Source: Rubripirellula amarantea
GTDB taxonomy: Bacteria > Planctomycetota > Planctomycetia > Pirellulales > Pirellulaceae
NCBI RefSeq assembly: GCF_007859865.1
Contig: NZ_SJPI01000001.1
Coordinates: 62,001-126,000, forward strand
Direction: 5' to 3'
Length of the DNA stretch: 64,000 bases
Position numbers and translations under genes: made by a program. The notes beneath the pieces were generated by a model. It searched no databases. It saw only the letters and a list, made by a program, of their open reading frames with translations, and was not told where the DNA came from. Below are positions 35,061 through 45,625 of the stretch, piece after piece. Each line of letters begins with the position of its first letter. The first letter of the stretch is position 1.

Positions 35061-37709
35061 ATGAAGTGCCAAATCGCCTTTGCATTGCTTTGGTCTCTGG
35101 CCGCCCAGTGCCTCGCGGCTACCCCTTTTGCCTTGCCAGTGACCCAAGACAACTCGGTCGTTTTGGTTGACGGGGAATGGAAATTAAATGCTGGTTCGCA
35201 GGGTCGAATGCGAATCAAGGGCAACCAACACATTGTTGTCATGAGCTTTGACACATCAGCCATTCGCGGACGACGAGTGACGAAAGCGACATTGGTTTGC
35301 AGCCAAGGAGCCAAGGAAATCTCAGGCGTGTCTATATCCACGATCGCTTCACCCTGGAATGAAAGACGTTCCTGTGGTGTAACCTCGGGAGCCGCCCCTT
35401 TCACGGGTTGGGGTTACCCGGGCGGAAAACTGCCAGCGGTCATCGGCGGGAATGCCTTCACGATGGTGCATGCCTGCGATACGAGATTGATTGACGGGTC
35501 GTACCACTGGGATGTACCCGTTGATATGGTTCATGCGATGGCGATCGACGCTGCTTATGGCCTAGCCATTCACGAACACGAAGCCGACTACACCCGCAAT
35601 CCCACCATTTTCTCGCGCGAGCAATCGGCCAAGCGTCCCTACCTAATGGTCGAAGTGGAAGACGACGATGGAACTGTTCCCTTGCCCCCTTCCCAGTTGC
35701 AAGTCACGCAGATGGATCGCGAATCAGCACTGTTTTCACTGGTCGCACCGCAACATGGTTTTGCCTACGAGGTGACGATCGATCAAACACCCCTTGCCCG
35801 TCACAACATTCCTTGGATTGAACACGGCAGTCAACAGTTCATTCATCTGCGAGATTTGCCTTTACCAATTACCGACGACTCGACGCACGAAATCAGTGTC
35901 GTTGCCGTGAGTCGGACGGGACATCGATCACAGCCGGCCAAAGTGCAAAGCCAAATTTTCCAAACGCTGCCGATTGATACGCCTCGGGTTATGACGCGAC
36001 CAAGGCAGACACCAGTCGTTCAAGGTGTTGGTGTGATTCCGATCACAGACAAGTTTGATGCTGAGGGTAAGCCGATCGGTGAACTACCTGACGACTACCG
36101 AATTAACAATTCACTCTTCGATGGTCAACAAGTCCACCTGATCGCGGCTGCGGGCGAAGTGATTGGGTTCCAAGTTTTATTGCGTGGACAAGGGCACGTT
36201 GGTGTCGACGTTTCGATGGCCGGACCGTTGGCGAGGGCTCGAATCGATCTATCGCAAAGCGTTTACGTGCCAACGGATGGACGTATGATCCCCGATCCGC
36301 TTTTGCCCCTTGATGACACGATCGAACTACATCCCCAACAAGACCAAGTCGTTGTAGCGGATCTCTTCATCCCGTTCGACTGCGTCGCCGGATTACATCT
36401 GGGTGAAATTACGATCTCCGACGGACGAAAAATTCCTATTGAAATCGAAGTGATGCCCTTTGCGCTACCCAAGACCGCCTCGTTCGCTTGCGAAATGAAT
36501 GGGTACGGGTTGCCCGACTCGGTCGACCAGTACAACGAACTGCAATACATCGCCTACGATCACCGCGTCCACGCCAACATCCTTCATTACTCGCATCACA
36601 CCGCTGCACCGGGTGCAAGAAAAAGCAATCTCGACATGCGATTGAAGTCGGGGAAGCGAATGGACAATCGGCGTTACGACAATATTCCACCGGGTTCAAC
36701 GCATGGCTATTGGGACGACTTTGCTGAAGCGTTCGGACCGTACTTGGACGGAACACTATTCCAAGACGGGCACCGCGGCCCAATTCCGGCTCCTGGGTTC
36801 TACTTAACGTTTCACGAAAGCTGGCCTCTGAATTGTCGCGCCTATTTCAATGGCAACCCTGACGCATTTGAAGCATTCAGTGAACACCCCGAATACTCGC
36901 AAACCTTTGTCAACATGCTTCGTGATTTCGAAACGTTGGCAACGAAACAAGACTGGACCAAAACCGGGTTCCAAATTTATTTCAACAACAAGGGCTCACT
37001 CAACGAAGCGACCAAAGCACCATGGATATTCGATGAGCCGAGCAGTTTCTGGGACTACCGAGCGCTCGGTTACTTTGGCCAACTATCCGACCAAGGTCGG
37101 CTGAACAATGACACGGTCAAGATTGATTTTCGCATTGATCTATCTCGCCCAGAGTTTTGTCGTGGCCAGTTGGACGGTCGTTCCGACTTATGGATCGTTT
37201 CATCATGGGCCTTTCAAAACTATCGACGTCTCGTGACGGATCGAATGAAAAGCGATTCGGTTGAAACTTGGATTTATGGAACGACCAATCATGTACACCA
37301 ATCCAACCGCAACACCGTTGCGTGGGCACTTGATGCTTGGCAACACGGTGCTACCGGTGTCGTTCCTTGGCAAACAATCAACAAATCAGGAGACGCGATG
37401 GCAAGAGCCGACCAGTTGGGACTGTTCATTTTTGACCAGGACGAGTCTGGCAATACGACGATCCGACACTCAATTCGCTTAAAAGCCTATCGCGAAGCGC
37501 AACAACTGATCGAATACTTAAACTTGTTGAAAGTGAAACGCGGATGGTCGCGAGATCAGATGCAACGTTTCGTACGCACTTACGTAAAGTTCGATGCCGA
37601 CGTCGCTAAGACGAACGTGGCGGACGCGGGCACATCGACCTACCGGGAAGTATCGCCAACCAGTTTAGAAACGCTGAGACTTGCGACCGCAAAGCTGTTG
37701 GCACCGTAG
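35061..37709 (+). CDS. Large secreted protein, probable glycoside hydrolase-like (DUF4091/GH123-like)
   Basis: An 882-residue exported protein. The signal peptide is MKCQIAFALLWSLAAQCLA. Residues about 25-200 look like a DNRLRE-type beta-sandwich (TQDNSVVLVDGEW, SFDTSAIRGRRVTKATL). Further beta-rich modules follow (200-470). Residues about 480-840 resemble DUF4091/GH123-like barrels (DYTYHVL-type patterns are not clear, but ALDAWQHGATGVVPWQTI and KAYREAQQLIEYL near the C-terminus agree with DUF4091). The function is inferred as glycan processing; the family call has moderate certainty. It heads a plus-strand series with the esterase and the beta-helix protein. Confidence 0.6.
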   Translation: MKCQIAFALLWSLAAQCLAATPFALPVTQDNSVVLVDGEWKLNAGSQGRMRIKGNQHIVVMSFDTSAIRGRRVTKATLVCSQGAKEISGVSISTIASPWNERRSCGVTSGAAPFTGWGYPGGKLPAVIGGNAFTMVHACDTRLIDGSYHWDVPVDMVHAMAIDAAYGLAIHEHEADYTRNPTIFSREQSAKRPYLMVEVEDDDGTVPLPPSQLQVTQMDRESALFSLVAPQHGFAYEVTIDQTPLARHNIPWIEHGSQQFIHLRDLPLPITDDSTHEISVVAVSRTGHRSQPAKVQSQIFQTLPIDTPRVMTRPRQTPVVQGVGVIPITDKFDAEGKPIGELPDDYRINNSLFDGQQVHLIAAAGEVIGFQVLLRGQGHVGVDVSMAGPLARARIDLSQSVYVPTDGRMIPDPLLPLDDTIELHPQQDQVVVADLFIPFDCVAGLHLGEITISDGRKIPIEIEVMPFALPKTASFACEMNGYGLPDSVDQYNELQYIAYDHRVHANILHYSHHTAAPGARKSNLDMRLKSGKRMDNRRYDNIPPGSTHGYWDDFAEAFGPYLDGTLFQDGHRGPIPAPGFYLTFHESWPLNCRAYFNGNPDAFEAFSEHPEYSQTFVNMLRDFETLATKQDWTKTGFQIYFNNKGSLNEATKAPWIFDEPSSFWDYRALGYFGQLSDQGRLNNDTVKIDFRIDLSRPEFCRGQLDGRSDLWIVSSWAFQNYRRLVTDRMKSDSVETWIYGTTNHVHQSNRNTVAWALDAWQHGATGVVPWQTINKSGDAMARADQLGLFIFDQDESGNTTIRHSIRLKAYREAQQLIEYLNLLKVKRGWSRDQMQRFVRTYVKFDADVAKTNVADAGTSTYREVSPTSLETLRLATAKLLAP

Positions 37710-37821
37710 CGGTCAGACTAGAATGACGCCAGTCGTTAGGAGGCCGGTGGAACTGTCAGTTCGGTTTCCTTAGGCTCATTCACTCACTTTGCTCGTTCAA
37801 TCACTCGATGTTTGGTTTGCT

Positions 37822-38820
37822 ATGAAGTCACTGGTCGCACTGTTGCTCGCGTTCACCACCACGCTGGTCGTGGCGCAAGATTCCAATCCCGCTCGCACGC
37901 CTGCGGACGGCCCCTTCGTGCCGGATGCGGTTCTGCCAGGCGGACAAGTACTTTCGCTCTATTCACCGGATTCACCGCTATTGAATCAAGAGCGAATCCA
38001 CGAAGCTGAAAAATACAACACCACTGGCAAGTATGACCGCCTTCTTAACACACTCAACATCCACAACCCGACCATCGAAGTCCACCTCGCAGAGAATCGC
38101 CAAAACAATGGCGCGGCCGTGATCGTCGCTCCGGGCGGCGGACACAAGATACTGTGGGTCGGTCCAGAAGGTTACGATCTGGTGCCATTCTTCGCCGAGC
38201 ATGGCGTGTCGACCATTGTGCTGCGAAATCGATTGCGGGTAGATGGTTACGAACCGACGACCGATGCGGTGAACGATACGTTTCAAGCAATCCGCATCGT
38301 GCGGGCTCACGCGGAAGAATGGCAACTGGATCCCGCAAAGATTGGCGTGGTCGGCTTTTCAGCAGGTGCCGAACTATCCGCACCCACAGCATTGTTCTTT
38401 GACGAGTTTCAAGAGGCACACGCAGACAACAGCGATCCGCTTGCGAATGTTTCTCCGCGACCTGATTTCGTCGGATTGGTGTACCCAGGTCCGACACCGT
38501 TCACGCGAAATCCTGAAACGAGCATTCCGAAGAATTGCCCTCCAAGCTTCATTGTTTGCGCTGGTTCAGATGACAAAGTTCACGCGATCTGGGCCGACGA
38601 GTACTTTTCACCCATGCTAAAAGCCGGCGTTCCCAACTTGGAAATGCACATCTACGCTCATGGTGGCCACGGCGGATCCATTCGTCCTCGAACCGGCGGC
38701 CCCTTCGCAACATGGCCCGACCGTTTTCTCGATTGGTTTACCGACCTTGGTTTCCTGGCGAAACCCGGCGAACCTACCAAAGCCGCCAAAGATGTCGCTG
38801 CCTACTCAGGCAAACGCTAA
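37822..38820 (+). CDS. Secreted alpha/beta hydrolase (esterase/xylan esterase-like)
   Basis: A 332-residue protein with a signal peptide (MKSLVALLLAFTTTLVVAQ). The ATG at 37822 is preferred over an in-frame ATG at 37789 because it begins the signal peptide. The catalytic Ser lies in GFSAGAE (G-x-S-x-G), an oxyanion stretch is APGGGHKI, and the catalytic His is in AHGGHGGSI near the C-terminus, the usual order for carbohydrate esterases and BD-FAE-like enzymes. FIVCAGSDDKVHA supplies the Asp. Probably deacetylates plant-type or algal polysaccharides; neighbours (GH-like, beta-helix) agree. Substrate is uncertain. Confidence 0.88.
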   Translation: MKSLVALLLAFTTTLVVAQDSNPARTPADGPFVPDAVLPGGQVLSLYSPDSPLLNQERIHEAEKYNTTGKYDRLLNTLNIHNPTIEVHLAENRQNNGAAVIVAPGGGHKILWVGPEGYDLVPFFAEHGVSTIVLRNRLRVDGYEPTTDAVNDTFQAIRIVRAHAEEWQLDPAKIGVVGFSAGAELSAPTALFFDEFQEAHADNSDPLANVSPRPDFVGLVYPGPTPFTRNPETSIPKNCPPSFIVCAGSDDKVHAIWADEYFSPMLKAGVPNLEMHIYAHGGHGGSIRPRTGGPFATWPDRFLDWFTDLGFLAKPGEPTKAAKDVAAYSGKR

Positions 38821-38845
38821 GTTCACTTCACCAACTGCTTCATTC

Positions 38846-41527
38846 ATGACGATCAAAACCTCTGCCTCTTACCGCTACGCGCTCGGCCTTCTGGCCGCAG
38901 TCGGGTTCTCACTGCTGCTCTGCAAGGTTGGCAACGTTGCCGCGGCCGATTTCTACGTATCCAACGCAGGAAGCGACGAAAACAACGGGAGCATAGACCA
39001 ACCGTTTGCGTCGCTAATTCATGCGCGTGACATGGCCAGAAAATCGTCCGCAACGGACACCATTTGGTTACGATCGGGAAGGTACTTTTTGCCGCAAGGG
39101 ATGGATCTTGGCGTTGAAGATTCGAATACAACGTGGCAAGCGTTCGAAAATGAAACCCCCGTTATTACAGGTGGCGTCAAGGTCGACGGTTGGAAACCAT
39201 GGCGTGATGGAATTTACCAAGCGGACGTGTCGTCATTGGGTAACCTCGCGATCAAACAACTACTTTACGACGGACAACGTCAATGGTTGGCTCGCTACCC
39301 CAACTTCGATTCCGAAAATCCTTATGGTGCAGGCTGGGCGTATGTCGATGGGGAACTCATCAACAAGTACAGCGACAGAGACGAAGACAGTAAAAGGTCG
39401 TTCGTTACCAAATCGGAAGACTGGCGATCGTGGGCGCATCCTGAAGATGTAAGTGTCTTCATTTTTGCCCGATACAATTGGTGGAACGACATCATGCCAG
39501 TTGCCACCGCCGAGCAGGAAACCAATCGAATCACAACAACGCAGGATGCGAGTTACGCGATTCGACCAGGCGATCGCTATTACTTTCAAGGCGCTTTGGA
39601 AGACCTAGACACCGAAGGAGAATGGCATTTTGACTCACGCGAAAAACGATTGTTCTTCAAACCGCCGCGCAATACTAAATCTTCGGTCTTGGTGCCAACG
39701 ACCCGCGTTATCGTTCGGATCAACAAAGACGCTCACGACATTGAACTTCGCGGTTTAACGCTCGAGTGTGCCGAAGGAAACGCAGTCGCAATGACGGAGG
39801 CTAAGCGCTGCCGAGTCGTCGCCAGCGTCGTTCGCTCCGTGGGTGATTACCACGGCAGCGGAATTTCGATCAAGAACGGAACCCAGTGCGAGGTCGTGGG
39901 CTGCGACATCTCGTTTACTGGCTCCCATGGTGTGCAAGTTTCCGGCGGCGACATCAAGACACTCACATCCCCCGGACATCGCGTTGACAATTGCTACATC
40001 CATCACGCCGGAGTCTTTCACAAGCAAGGTGTGGGAGTGATGCTAAGCGGCGTGGGCCATCAGGTGTCCCATTGTTTGATTCACGACATGCCACGGTTCG
40101 CCGTGATGTTCTGGGGAAACAAACACCAAATTGAAAAAAACCACATGCGTCACTTGGCATTGGAAACCGAAGATGTTGGTGCGACATACACCGGCGGCCG
40201 TAACTGGATCTCATCGCGAGGAACGACCTTAAAGCACAACCTCATACACGATGTTTTAGGCTACGGTTGGGATGGCAGCAAATGGAGTTCGCCGTACTTC
40301 GCCTTCGGTATCTACTTGGACGACAACACCGGCGGTGTCGACGTGATCGGGAACATCGTTGCTCGATGCGGTCGATCGGGTCTTCACGGGCACAGTGCCA
40401 GAGATAACCGAATCGAAGGAAACATCTTTGCGGACAATGCAGACCAGCAGTGGGAGTTCAACGGGTGGAAAGCCGGTGAAGGGCGGTGGGCAGAACACTA
40501 CGACGAGATGGTCGCGGGCTATGAATCGGTTGTTGGACTTCCCGCATGGAAGAACATGAGAGGAATGGACGTTCATCCCAAGGACATCGCCGACGAACAG
40601 AAGTGGGTCGTCAGCGGAAATGTCTTTCGCTCCAATATCATCGCCTGGAAGAACGAGGACGCCAAGGCAATGAAGATCACTGCGTTTTCACCGACGCGGA
40701 ATGAAGTCGACAAAAACCTTTACTGGCATGATGGCCGAGAGGTCACCACTGGGCATCACGCATTAGGCCGCCAGAAATCGAAGAACCTTATCGCCAACCC
40801 GACATTGAAGGGCAATCTTGGTGCATTACCCGATCAATGGAATTGGCAGATTCAGACGTCAACATCATCAGCCGAGTTAGTGGACGACAACGGCGATCAA
40901 GTATTGCGTATCGGAGCAGGCTACGATTCGAGTAAAGCTCGAGACAACTACCCCATCATTGCAAGCGATTCTTTGCCTCTTCGCTCGGGTGCGTCTTATC
41001 GCTTGCGAGCAACCATGCGGTCAGACACCGAAGCTTCCAAAGCCAACCTCTTGGTCCAGAGCTACGTTCCGGCCAAAGACGGAATGCCGGCTCACTTCTG
41101 GGGGCAATTTCCTTCGGAAGTCAATGTTTCTCGTCAGTGGGAAACGAAAGAGACGATCATTCGCATTCCCGCTGAAGGCGAGAAAGGATGGAACGAACGG
41201 ATGGGAGAAGCCTACCGCGTCCGCATCGACTGGGGACAATCCCAAGGTAACCTCTTTGTTCGCGACATCGAACTGGTTGAGATGGAACCCATGAGCGAGT
41301 GGGCTAGCTGGCAATCGCTGGGGTTTGATCAAAACAGCATCATTGCCGATCCCAAATTCGCGGATCGGACGAATGACGACTATCGCTTACCGAGCGATAG
41401 CCCCGCATTTCAACTTGGCTTTCAAGCAATCCCGGTGGACGAGATCGGACCATACGAAAGTCCTGACCGTGTCACTTGGCCAATTGAGGAAGCCGAAGGC
41501 GCTCGCGAGCACCCGCTGACGCCGTAG
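38846..41527 (+). CDS. Secreted right-handed beta-helix protein
   Basis: An 893-residue protein. The ATG at 38846 gives MTIKTSASYRYALGLLAAVGF, a signal peptide; an upstream in-frame start overlaps the esterase gene. After the signal comes ADFYVSNAGSDENNGSIDQPF, the typical entry of DUF1565/beta-helix proteins, then repeated glycine/asparagine-rich turns (HDIELRGLTLECAEGN, VEVVGCDISFTG, GVDVIGNIVARC) that build a parallel beta-helix (about 310-580). The C-terminal 200 residues form a carbohydrate-binding-like beta-sandwich. Such proteins bind or cleave polysaccharides (pectate-lyase-like or epimerase-like). It ends 7 nt before the convergent PhyH gene. Exact activity unknown. Confidence 0.85.
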   Translation: MTIKTSASYRYALGLLAAVGFSLLLCKVGNVAAADFYVSNAGSDENNGSIDQPFASLIHARDMARKSSATDTIWLRSGRYFLPQGMDLGVEDSNTTWQAFENETPVITGGVKVDGWKPWRDGIYQADVSSLGNLAIKQLLYDGQRQWLARYPNFDSENPYGAGWAYVDGELINKYSDRDEDSKRSFVTKSEDWRSWAHPEDVSVFIFARYNWWNDIMPVATAEQETNRITTTQDASYAIRPGDRYYFQGALEDLDTEGEWHFDSREKRLFFKPPRNTKSSVLVPTTRVIVRINKDAHDIELRGLTLECAEGNAVAMTEAKRCRVVASVVRSVGDYHGSGISIKNGTQCEVVGCDISFTGSHGVQVSGGDIKTLTSPGHRVDNCYIHHAGVFHKQGVGVMLSGVGHQVSHCLIHDMPRFAVMFWGNKHQIEKNHMRHLALETEDVGATYTGGRNWISSRGTTLKHNLIHDVLGYGWDGSKWSSPYFAFGIYLDDNTGGVDVIGNIVARCGRSGLHGHSARDNRIEGNIFADNADQQWEFNGWKAGEGRWAEHYDEMVAGYESVVGLPAWKNMRGMDVHPKDIADEQKWVVSGNVFRSNIIAWKNEDAKAMKITAFSPTRNEVDKNLYWHDGREVTTGHHALGRQKSKNLIANPTLKGNLGALPDQWNWQIQTSTSSAELVDDNGDQVLRIGAGYDSSKARDNYPIIASDSLPLRSGASYRLRATMRSDTEASKANLLVQSYVPAKDGMPAHFWGQFPSEVNVSRQWETKETIIRIPAEGEKGWNERMGEAYRVRIDWGQSQGNLFVRDIELVEMEPMSEWASWQSLGFDQNSIIADPKFADRTNDDYRLPSDSPAFQLGFQAIPVDEIGPYESPDRVTWPIEEAEGAREHPLTP

Positions 41528-41534
41528 CCGCAAA

Positions 41535-42371
<837 letters not shown>

Positions 42372-42384
42372 GATTACTTTCCGC

Positions 42385-43668
42385 CTAGGAATGATCAAAG
42401 CAAACTTTTCCGCCCACGATCGTCATGACAACGCGTGCGGTCAATTCGTGACCGTCCAGGGGCGTGCTCGGGCAGCGGGAACGGAAGTCGGTCCCTCGCA
42501 CTGTCCACTTTACATCAGGATCAATAATCGTCACGTCGGCGATGGTCCCGACAGACAGACATCCGCCTTGAACGCCCGCAATTCTTGCCGGCGCAGTCGA
42601 GAGTCGGGAAATGACCTTCGACCAATTCATATCGCTTACCGACAACATGAACGTTGCGACAGTCGAAAGAGTGGTTTCGAGGGAAGCCGAACCAAAGGGT
42701 GATACGTCCAAGTCGTTCATCTTTTTCTCGCGTGCACGCGGCATGTGCCCGCTTTGGATTGCGTCGATGGTACCATCGGCAACGGCAGCTTGAAGGGTTT
42801 CGATGTGACGACGTGATCGCAGCGGTGGATGCACCTTGAACCGCGCGTCAAAGGATCGAAGTTCGCTGTCGTCCAGGCATAAACTGTGCGGACAAACGGA
42901 CGCGGTGATCGGGATACCACGATCCTTCACGCGACGAATCAAGTCGACCGCGCCCATCGTACTGACAGGGCCGATGTGCAGCCTTCCGCCGGTCGCTTCC
43001 GCAATGCGGACGTCTCGAGCGACGGCTAAGTCTTCCGCTTCGGTAGGCAACCCCGTCAAACCTAGCACCAAAGCAACTTGACCATCGTGCATCACGCCGC
43101 CTTTGGACAACGACATCACGTTGGGACGATTGATGATCGGCAAGTTGAACATCCGCGCGTATTCTAGGGCGCGTTTGAGCAGTGCATCGTTGGTAATCGG
43201 TCGCGGAGCATCGGAGTAAGCAACGGCTCCGGCTTCATACAGAAGTCCCAACTCGGCCAATTGATCGCCATCGCGGTTCTTACTAAGACAGCCGATGACG
43301 TGCACTCGAACGCCACCGGCTTGCACTGCTTTTTGCCGAACGAATTCAACCGCTCCAGGCGAATCAATGCACGGCTGAGTGCTACTGCAACACAAAACCG
43401 AGGTGAACCCACCGGCCAAAGCTGCGGCAGACCCCGAGGCGATCGTTTCATCCTCTTCAAAACCCGGCTCGCGAAACTCAACACCCAAGTCGATAAAGCC
43501 AGGCGAAACGATCTTGCCCGTCGCGTCGATCGTTCGCACATCCGCGGAAACGTCCTTCGGGTCGATCGAGGCAACCATCCCGTCGACCAGCAAAATGCTT
43601 GCGACGCGATCAATCTGGTTGGCAGGGTCTATCAAGCGACCGCCGGTAATCAAAAGAGATTCACTCAT
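42385..43668 (-). CDS. Inactive-type dihydroorotase homologue (PyrC'-like)
   Basis: A 427-residue amidohydrolase-fold protein that aligns along its whole length with class I dihydroorotases. It lacks their active site: DLGVE at 60-64 replaces the metal-binding DLHVH; INRPN at 180-184 replaces the VHCED that carries a ligand His; HIGPVST at 231-237 replaces HIAHVST; and SGHMPR at 306-311 replaces TDHAPH with the catalytic Asp. CPHSL and KVHPPLR are kept in outline. This pattern strongly suggests no catalytic activity. In Pseudomonas and some other bacteria an inactive DHO (PyrC') is needed for the assembly of aspartate carbamoyltransferase. The overlap with pyrB (4 nt) supports the same role here. 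An active dihydroorotase must exist elsewhere. Confidence 0.9.
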   Translation of the reverse strand: MSESLLITGGRLIDPANQIDRVASILLVDGMVASIDPKDVSADVRTIDATGKIVSPGFIDLGVEFREPGFEEDETIASGSAAALAGGFTSVLCCSSTQPCIDSPGAVEFVRQKAVQAGGVRVHVIGCLSKNRDGDQLAELGLLYEAGAVAYSDAPRPITNDALLKRALEYARMFNLPIINRPNVMSLSKGGVMHDGQVALVLGLTGLPTEAEDLAVARDVRIAEATGGRLHIGPVSTMGAVDLIRRVKDRGIPITASVCPHSLCLDDSELRSFDARFKVHPPLRSRRHIETLQAAVADGTIDAIQSGHMPRAREKKMNDLDVSPFGSASLETTLSTVATFMLSVSDMNWSKVISRLSTAPARIAGVQGGCLSVGTIADVTIIDPDVKWTVRGTDFRSRCPSTPLDGHELTARVVMTIVGGKVCFDHS

Positions 43669-44627
43669 GAGATTGGCGCGTTGGCGGTAAGGTAAAGTGC
43701 AGCCATTCGAACGGCGATTCCGTTAGTGACTTGTTCCAAGATGACGCTATGCGGACCATCGGCAACTTCCGGCGTGATCTCCACCCCGCGATTGATCGGC
43801 CCCGGAGCCATGATCAGGATGTCGCTTTTGGCTTTCGCCATCCGTTCAACATTCATCGCATACAAATTCGCGTACTCGTGAACACTCGGAAAGGGGCGTG
43901 CCGACTGACGCTCGAATTGGATCCGCAACAGGTTCAGTACATCACATCGCGGCAAAATTTCGTCCAAGTTGTGTGCCACTTCGAAACCGAGTTCTCCCCA
44001 GCGTTCCGACACCAAAGTTGGCGGACCACAAACAATCACGTGAGCGCCGAGCTTACTCAGCCCCCAGATGTTGGCACGTGCGGTTCGGCTGTGCGCGATG
44101 TCGCCCACCAATGCCACCGTTAGCCCCTCGATTCGACCTCGGTGCTGTCGAATGGTCAGGATGTCGAGCAACCCTTGCGTTGGATGGTCGTGAGGTCCGT
44201 CGCCTGCATTGAGTACGCAGCACTCCAGTTCGCGGGCAAGCAAGTGAGGTGTGCCGGGTGTGCAATGCCGAGTGACGACCCAGTCGACTCCCATCGCCTG
44301 AATGGTTTTCGCCGTGTCGACAAAGGTTTCGCCCTTCGCGGTGCTAGAACCGGCGCTACTAAATTCGACGGTATCGGCACCAAGACGTTTGGCAGCCAAC
44401 GAGAAGCTGTTTCGTGTCCGAGTGCTGTTCTCGAAAAACAGATTCGCACAGGTCTTGCCAGCCAGTAGCGAAATTTTGTTCCGACATCCGCCGGTAGCCT
44501 GCTTGAGTTGATCAGCGACGTCAAGCAACGTGCGAATTTCGTCGCCACTGAGGCTTTCGAGGTCAAGCAAATGACGCCGCGTCCAGGGATACGGGATGGT
44601 CAGGCTGATTTCGGCTGCTTCAGTCAT
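43665..44627 (-). CDS. pyrB: Aspartate carbamoyltransferase catalytic subunit
   Basis: A 320-residue enzyme of pyrimidine biosynthesis, transferring the carbamoyl group from carbamoyl phosphate to aspartate. The phosphate-binding [11 protein letters not shown] is near residue 69, the HPTQGLLD motif is near 146, and the GPxNRGVEI loop is near 281. No regulatory subunit pyrI is beside it. Instead, the inactive-type dihydroorotase overlaps it by 4 nt, as in Pseudomonas-type PyrB-PyrC' complexes. PyrB of that class often has an N-terminal extension; here the N-terminus is short (about 12 residues before the family start), a point against a full analogy. Confidence 0.95.
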   Translation of the reverse strand: MTEAAEISLTIPYPWTRRHLLDLESLSGDEIRTLLDVADQLKQATGGCRNKISLLAGKTCANLFFENSTRTRNSFSLAAKRLGADTVEFSSAGSSTAKGETFVDTAKTIQAMGVDWVVTRHCTPGTPHLLARELECCVLNAGDGPHDHPTQGLLDILTIRQHRGRIEGLTVALVGDIAHSRTARANIWGLSKLGAHVIVCGPPTLVSERWGELGFEVAHNLDEILPRCDVLNLLRIQFERQSARPFPSVHEYANLYAMNVERMAKAKSDILIMAPGPINRGVEITPEVADGPHSVILEQVTNGIAVRMAALYLTANAPIS

Positions 44628-44710
44628 CTGCTCAGGTGGCTAGTTGTTCGGGCGACGACACTTACTTGCTCCACCGTATTCGATCGTTGACGGCCTGAGT
44701 AGTGCCCGTC

Positions 44711-45127
44711 TTAGAGATGCTTCGACTTACGGGAAACAACGGCAAGAGTCGCCCAGCCGATAATCCAAGACAGCCCGCCCAGCGGAGTGACCATGCCGAA
44801 CTTGGTGATGCCGGTAAACACCAACAAGTACAAACTGCCGCTAAAGAGAATGATTCCCGCGAGGAAAAATCGGGCGGCCCAACGTCTCGACTCAGGACTG
44901 CCAAATCCCAGTGACGCCAGCGCAAATAAAGCAGTCGCGTGAACCAAGTGATACCGTGCACCGGTGTCGAATTGGGCCAATCGCTTAGTCAGTGTTTCAG
45001 GATCGACACCTTGTCGAGCCAAAAAATCTGGCAAACCGTGAGCTCCAAAAGCTCCGATCAGCACTCCCAAAGCCCCTGTCACTGCTGCGTAAACCAAGAT
45101 TCGACGCGACGTGGAATCGTCGTTCAT
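44711..45127 (-). CDS. DUF423 family membrane protein
   Basis: A 138-residue integral membrane protein with four hydrophobic helices. The start (VTGALGVLIGAFGAHGL) is the family signature, followed by GARYHLVHATALFALA and ITKFGMVTPLGGLSWIIGWATLAV. Family role is unknown; members are widely spread small inner-membrane proteins. It lies 83 nt downstream of the pyrB start region, 3 nt after the response regulator stop, and shares its strand. Confidence 0.92.
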   Translation of the reverse strand: MNDDSTSRRILVYAAVTGALGVLIGAFGAHGLPDFLARQGVDPETLTKRLAQFDTGARYHLVHATALFALASLGFGSPESRRWAARFFLAGIILFSGSLYLLVFTGITKFGMVTPLGGLSWIIGWATLAVVSRKSKHL

Positions 45128-45130
45128 TGG

Positions 45131-45568
45131 TTAGCTCAGCAATCGGTTGACGGCTTCAATCAAGCGATCCATCGGGAAAGGCTTGCGAATGTAATCACTA
45201 ACGCCCAGCAACTCGGCGTAGGCTTGGTGACGACTGCCCTCATTACCGGTGATCATGATGACGGGCAATGGTTCATCGCGAAGACGCCGCAGCTTTTCGA
45301 GAACCAAAAAGCCGCTACGTTTGGGCATCATCATATCAAGCACCATCAAATCGGGACTTTCGCTTTCCGCGAGTGCTAAGCCCTGGTTGCCATCGCGAGC
45401 GACTGATACTTCGTAGCCTTCGCCTTCAAGTGCGTAACGGACTGATTCAACGATTTCTTGGTCATCATCAACAATCAGTATTTTCCGCACACGAGATATC
45501 TCAGTCACGTCCTGGGGTGCCAAGGGATCAGACGTCGGATCGTCAGCGGCCGAATCTTCAGAAGACAT
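45131..45568 (-). CDS. Single-domain response regulator (CheY-like receiver)
   Basis: A 145-residue protein with a Pro/Asp-rich N-terminal tail of about 25 residues and one receiver domain. The acidic pair is in ILIVDDDQEI, the phospho-acceptor Asp is in LMVLDMMMPKRSG, the conserved Thr/Ser is in VIMITGNEG and the Lys is in YIRKPF. There is no output domain, so it probably acts by protein interaction or as a phosphorelay intermediate. No kinase is adjacent; the nearest kinase gene in the window is at 32419, some 11 kb away. Confidence 0.93.
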   Translation of the reverse strand: MSSEDSAADDPTSDPLAPQDVTEISRVRKILIVDDDQEIVESVRYALEGEGYEVSVARDGNQGLALAESESPDLMVLDMMMPKRSGFLVLEKLRRLRDEPLPVIMITGNEGSRHQAYAELLGVSDYIRKPFPMDRLIEAVNRLLS

Positions 45569-45625
45569 AAGATGCCTGGTGGGCGAGCTAGGAAGGGCGG
45601 GAACCGTAGTTCACTTCAACCACGA

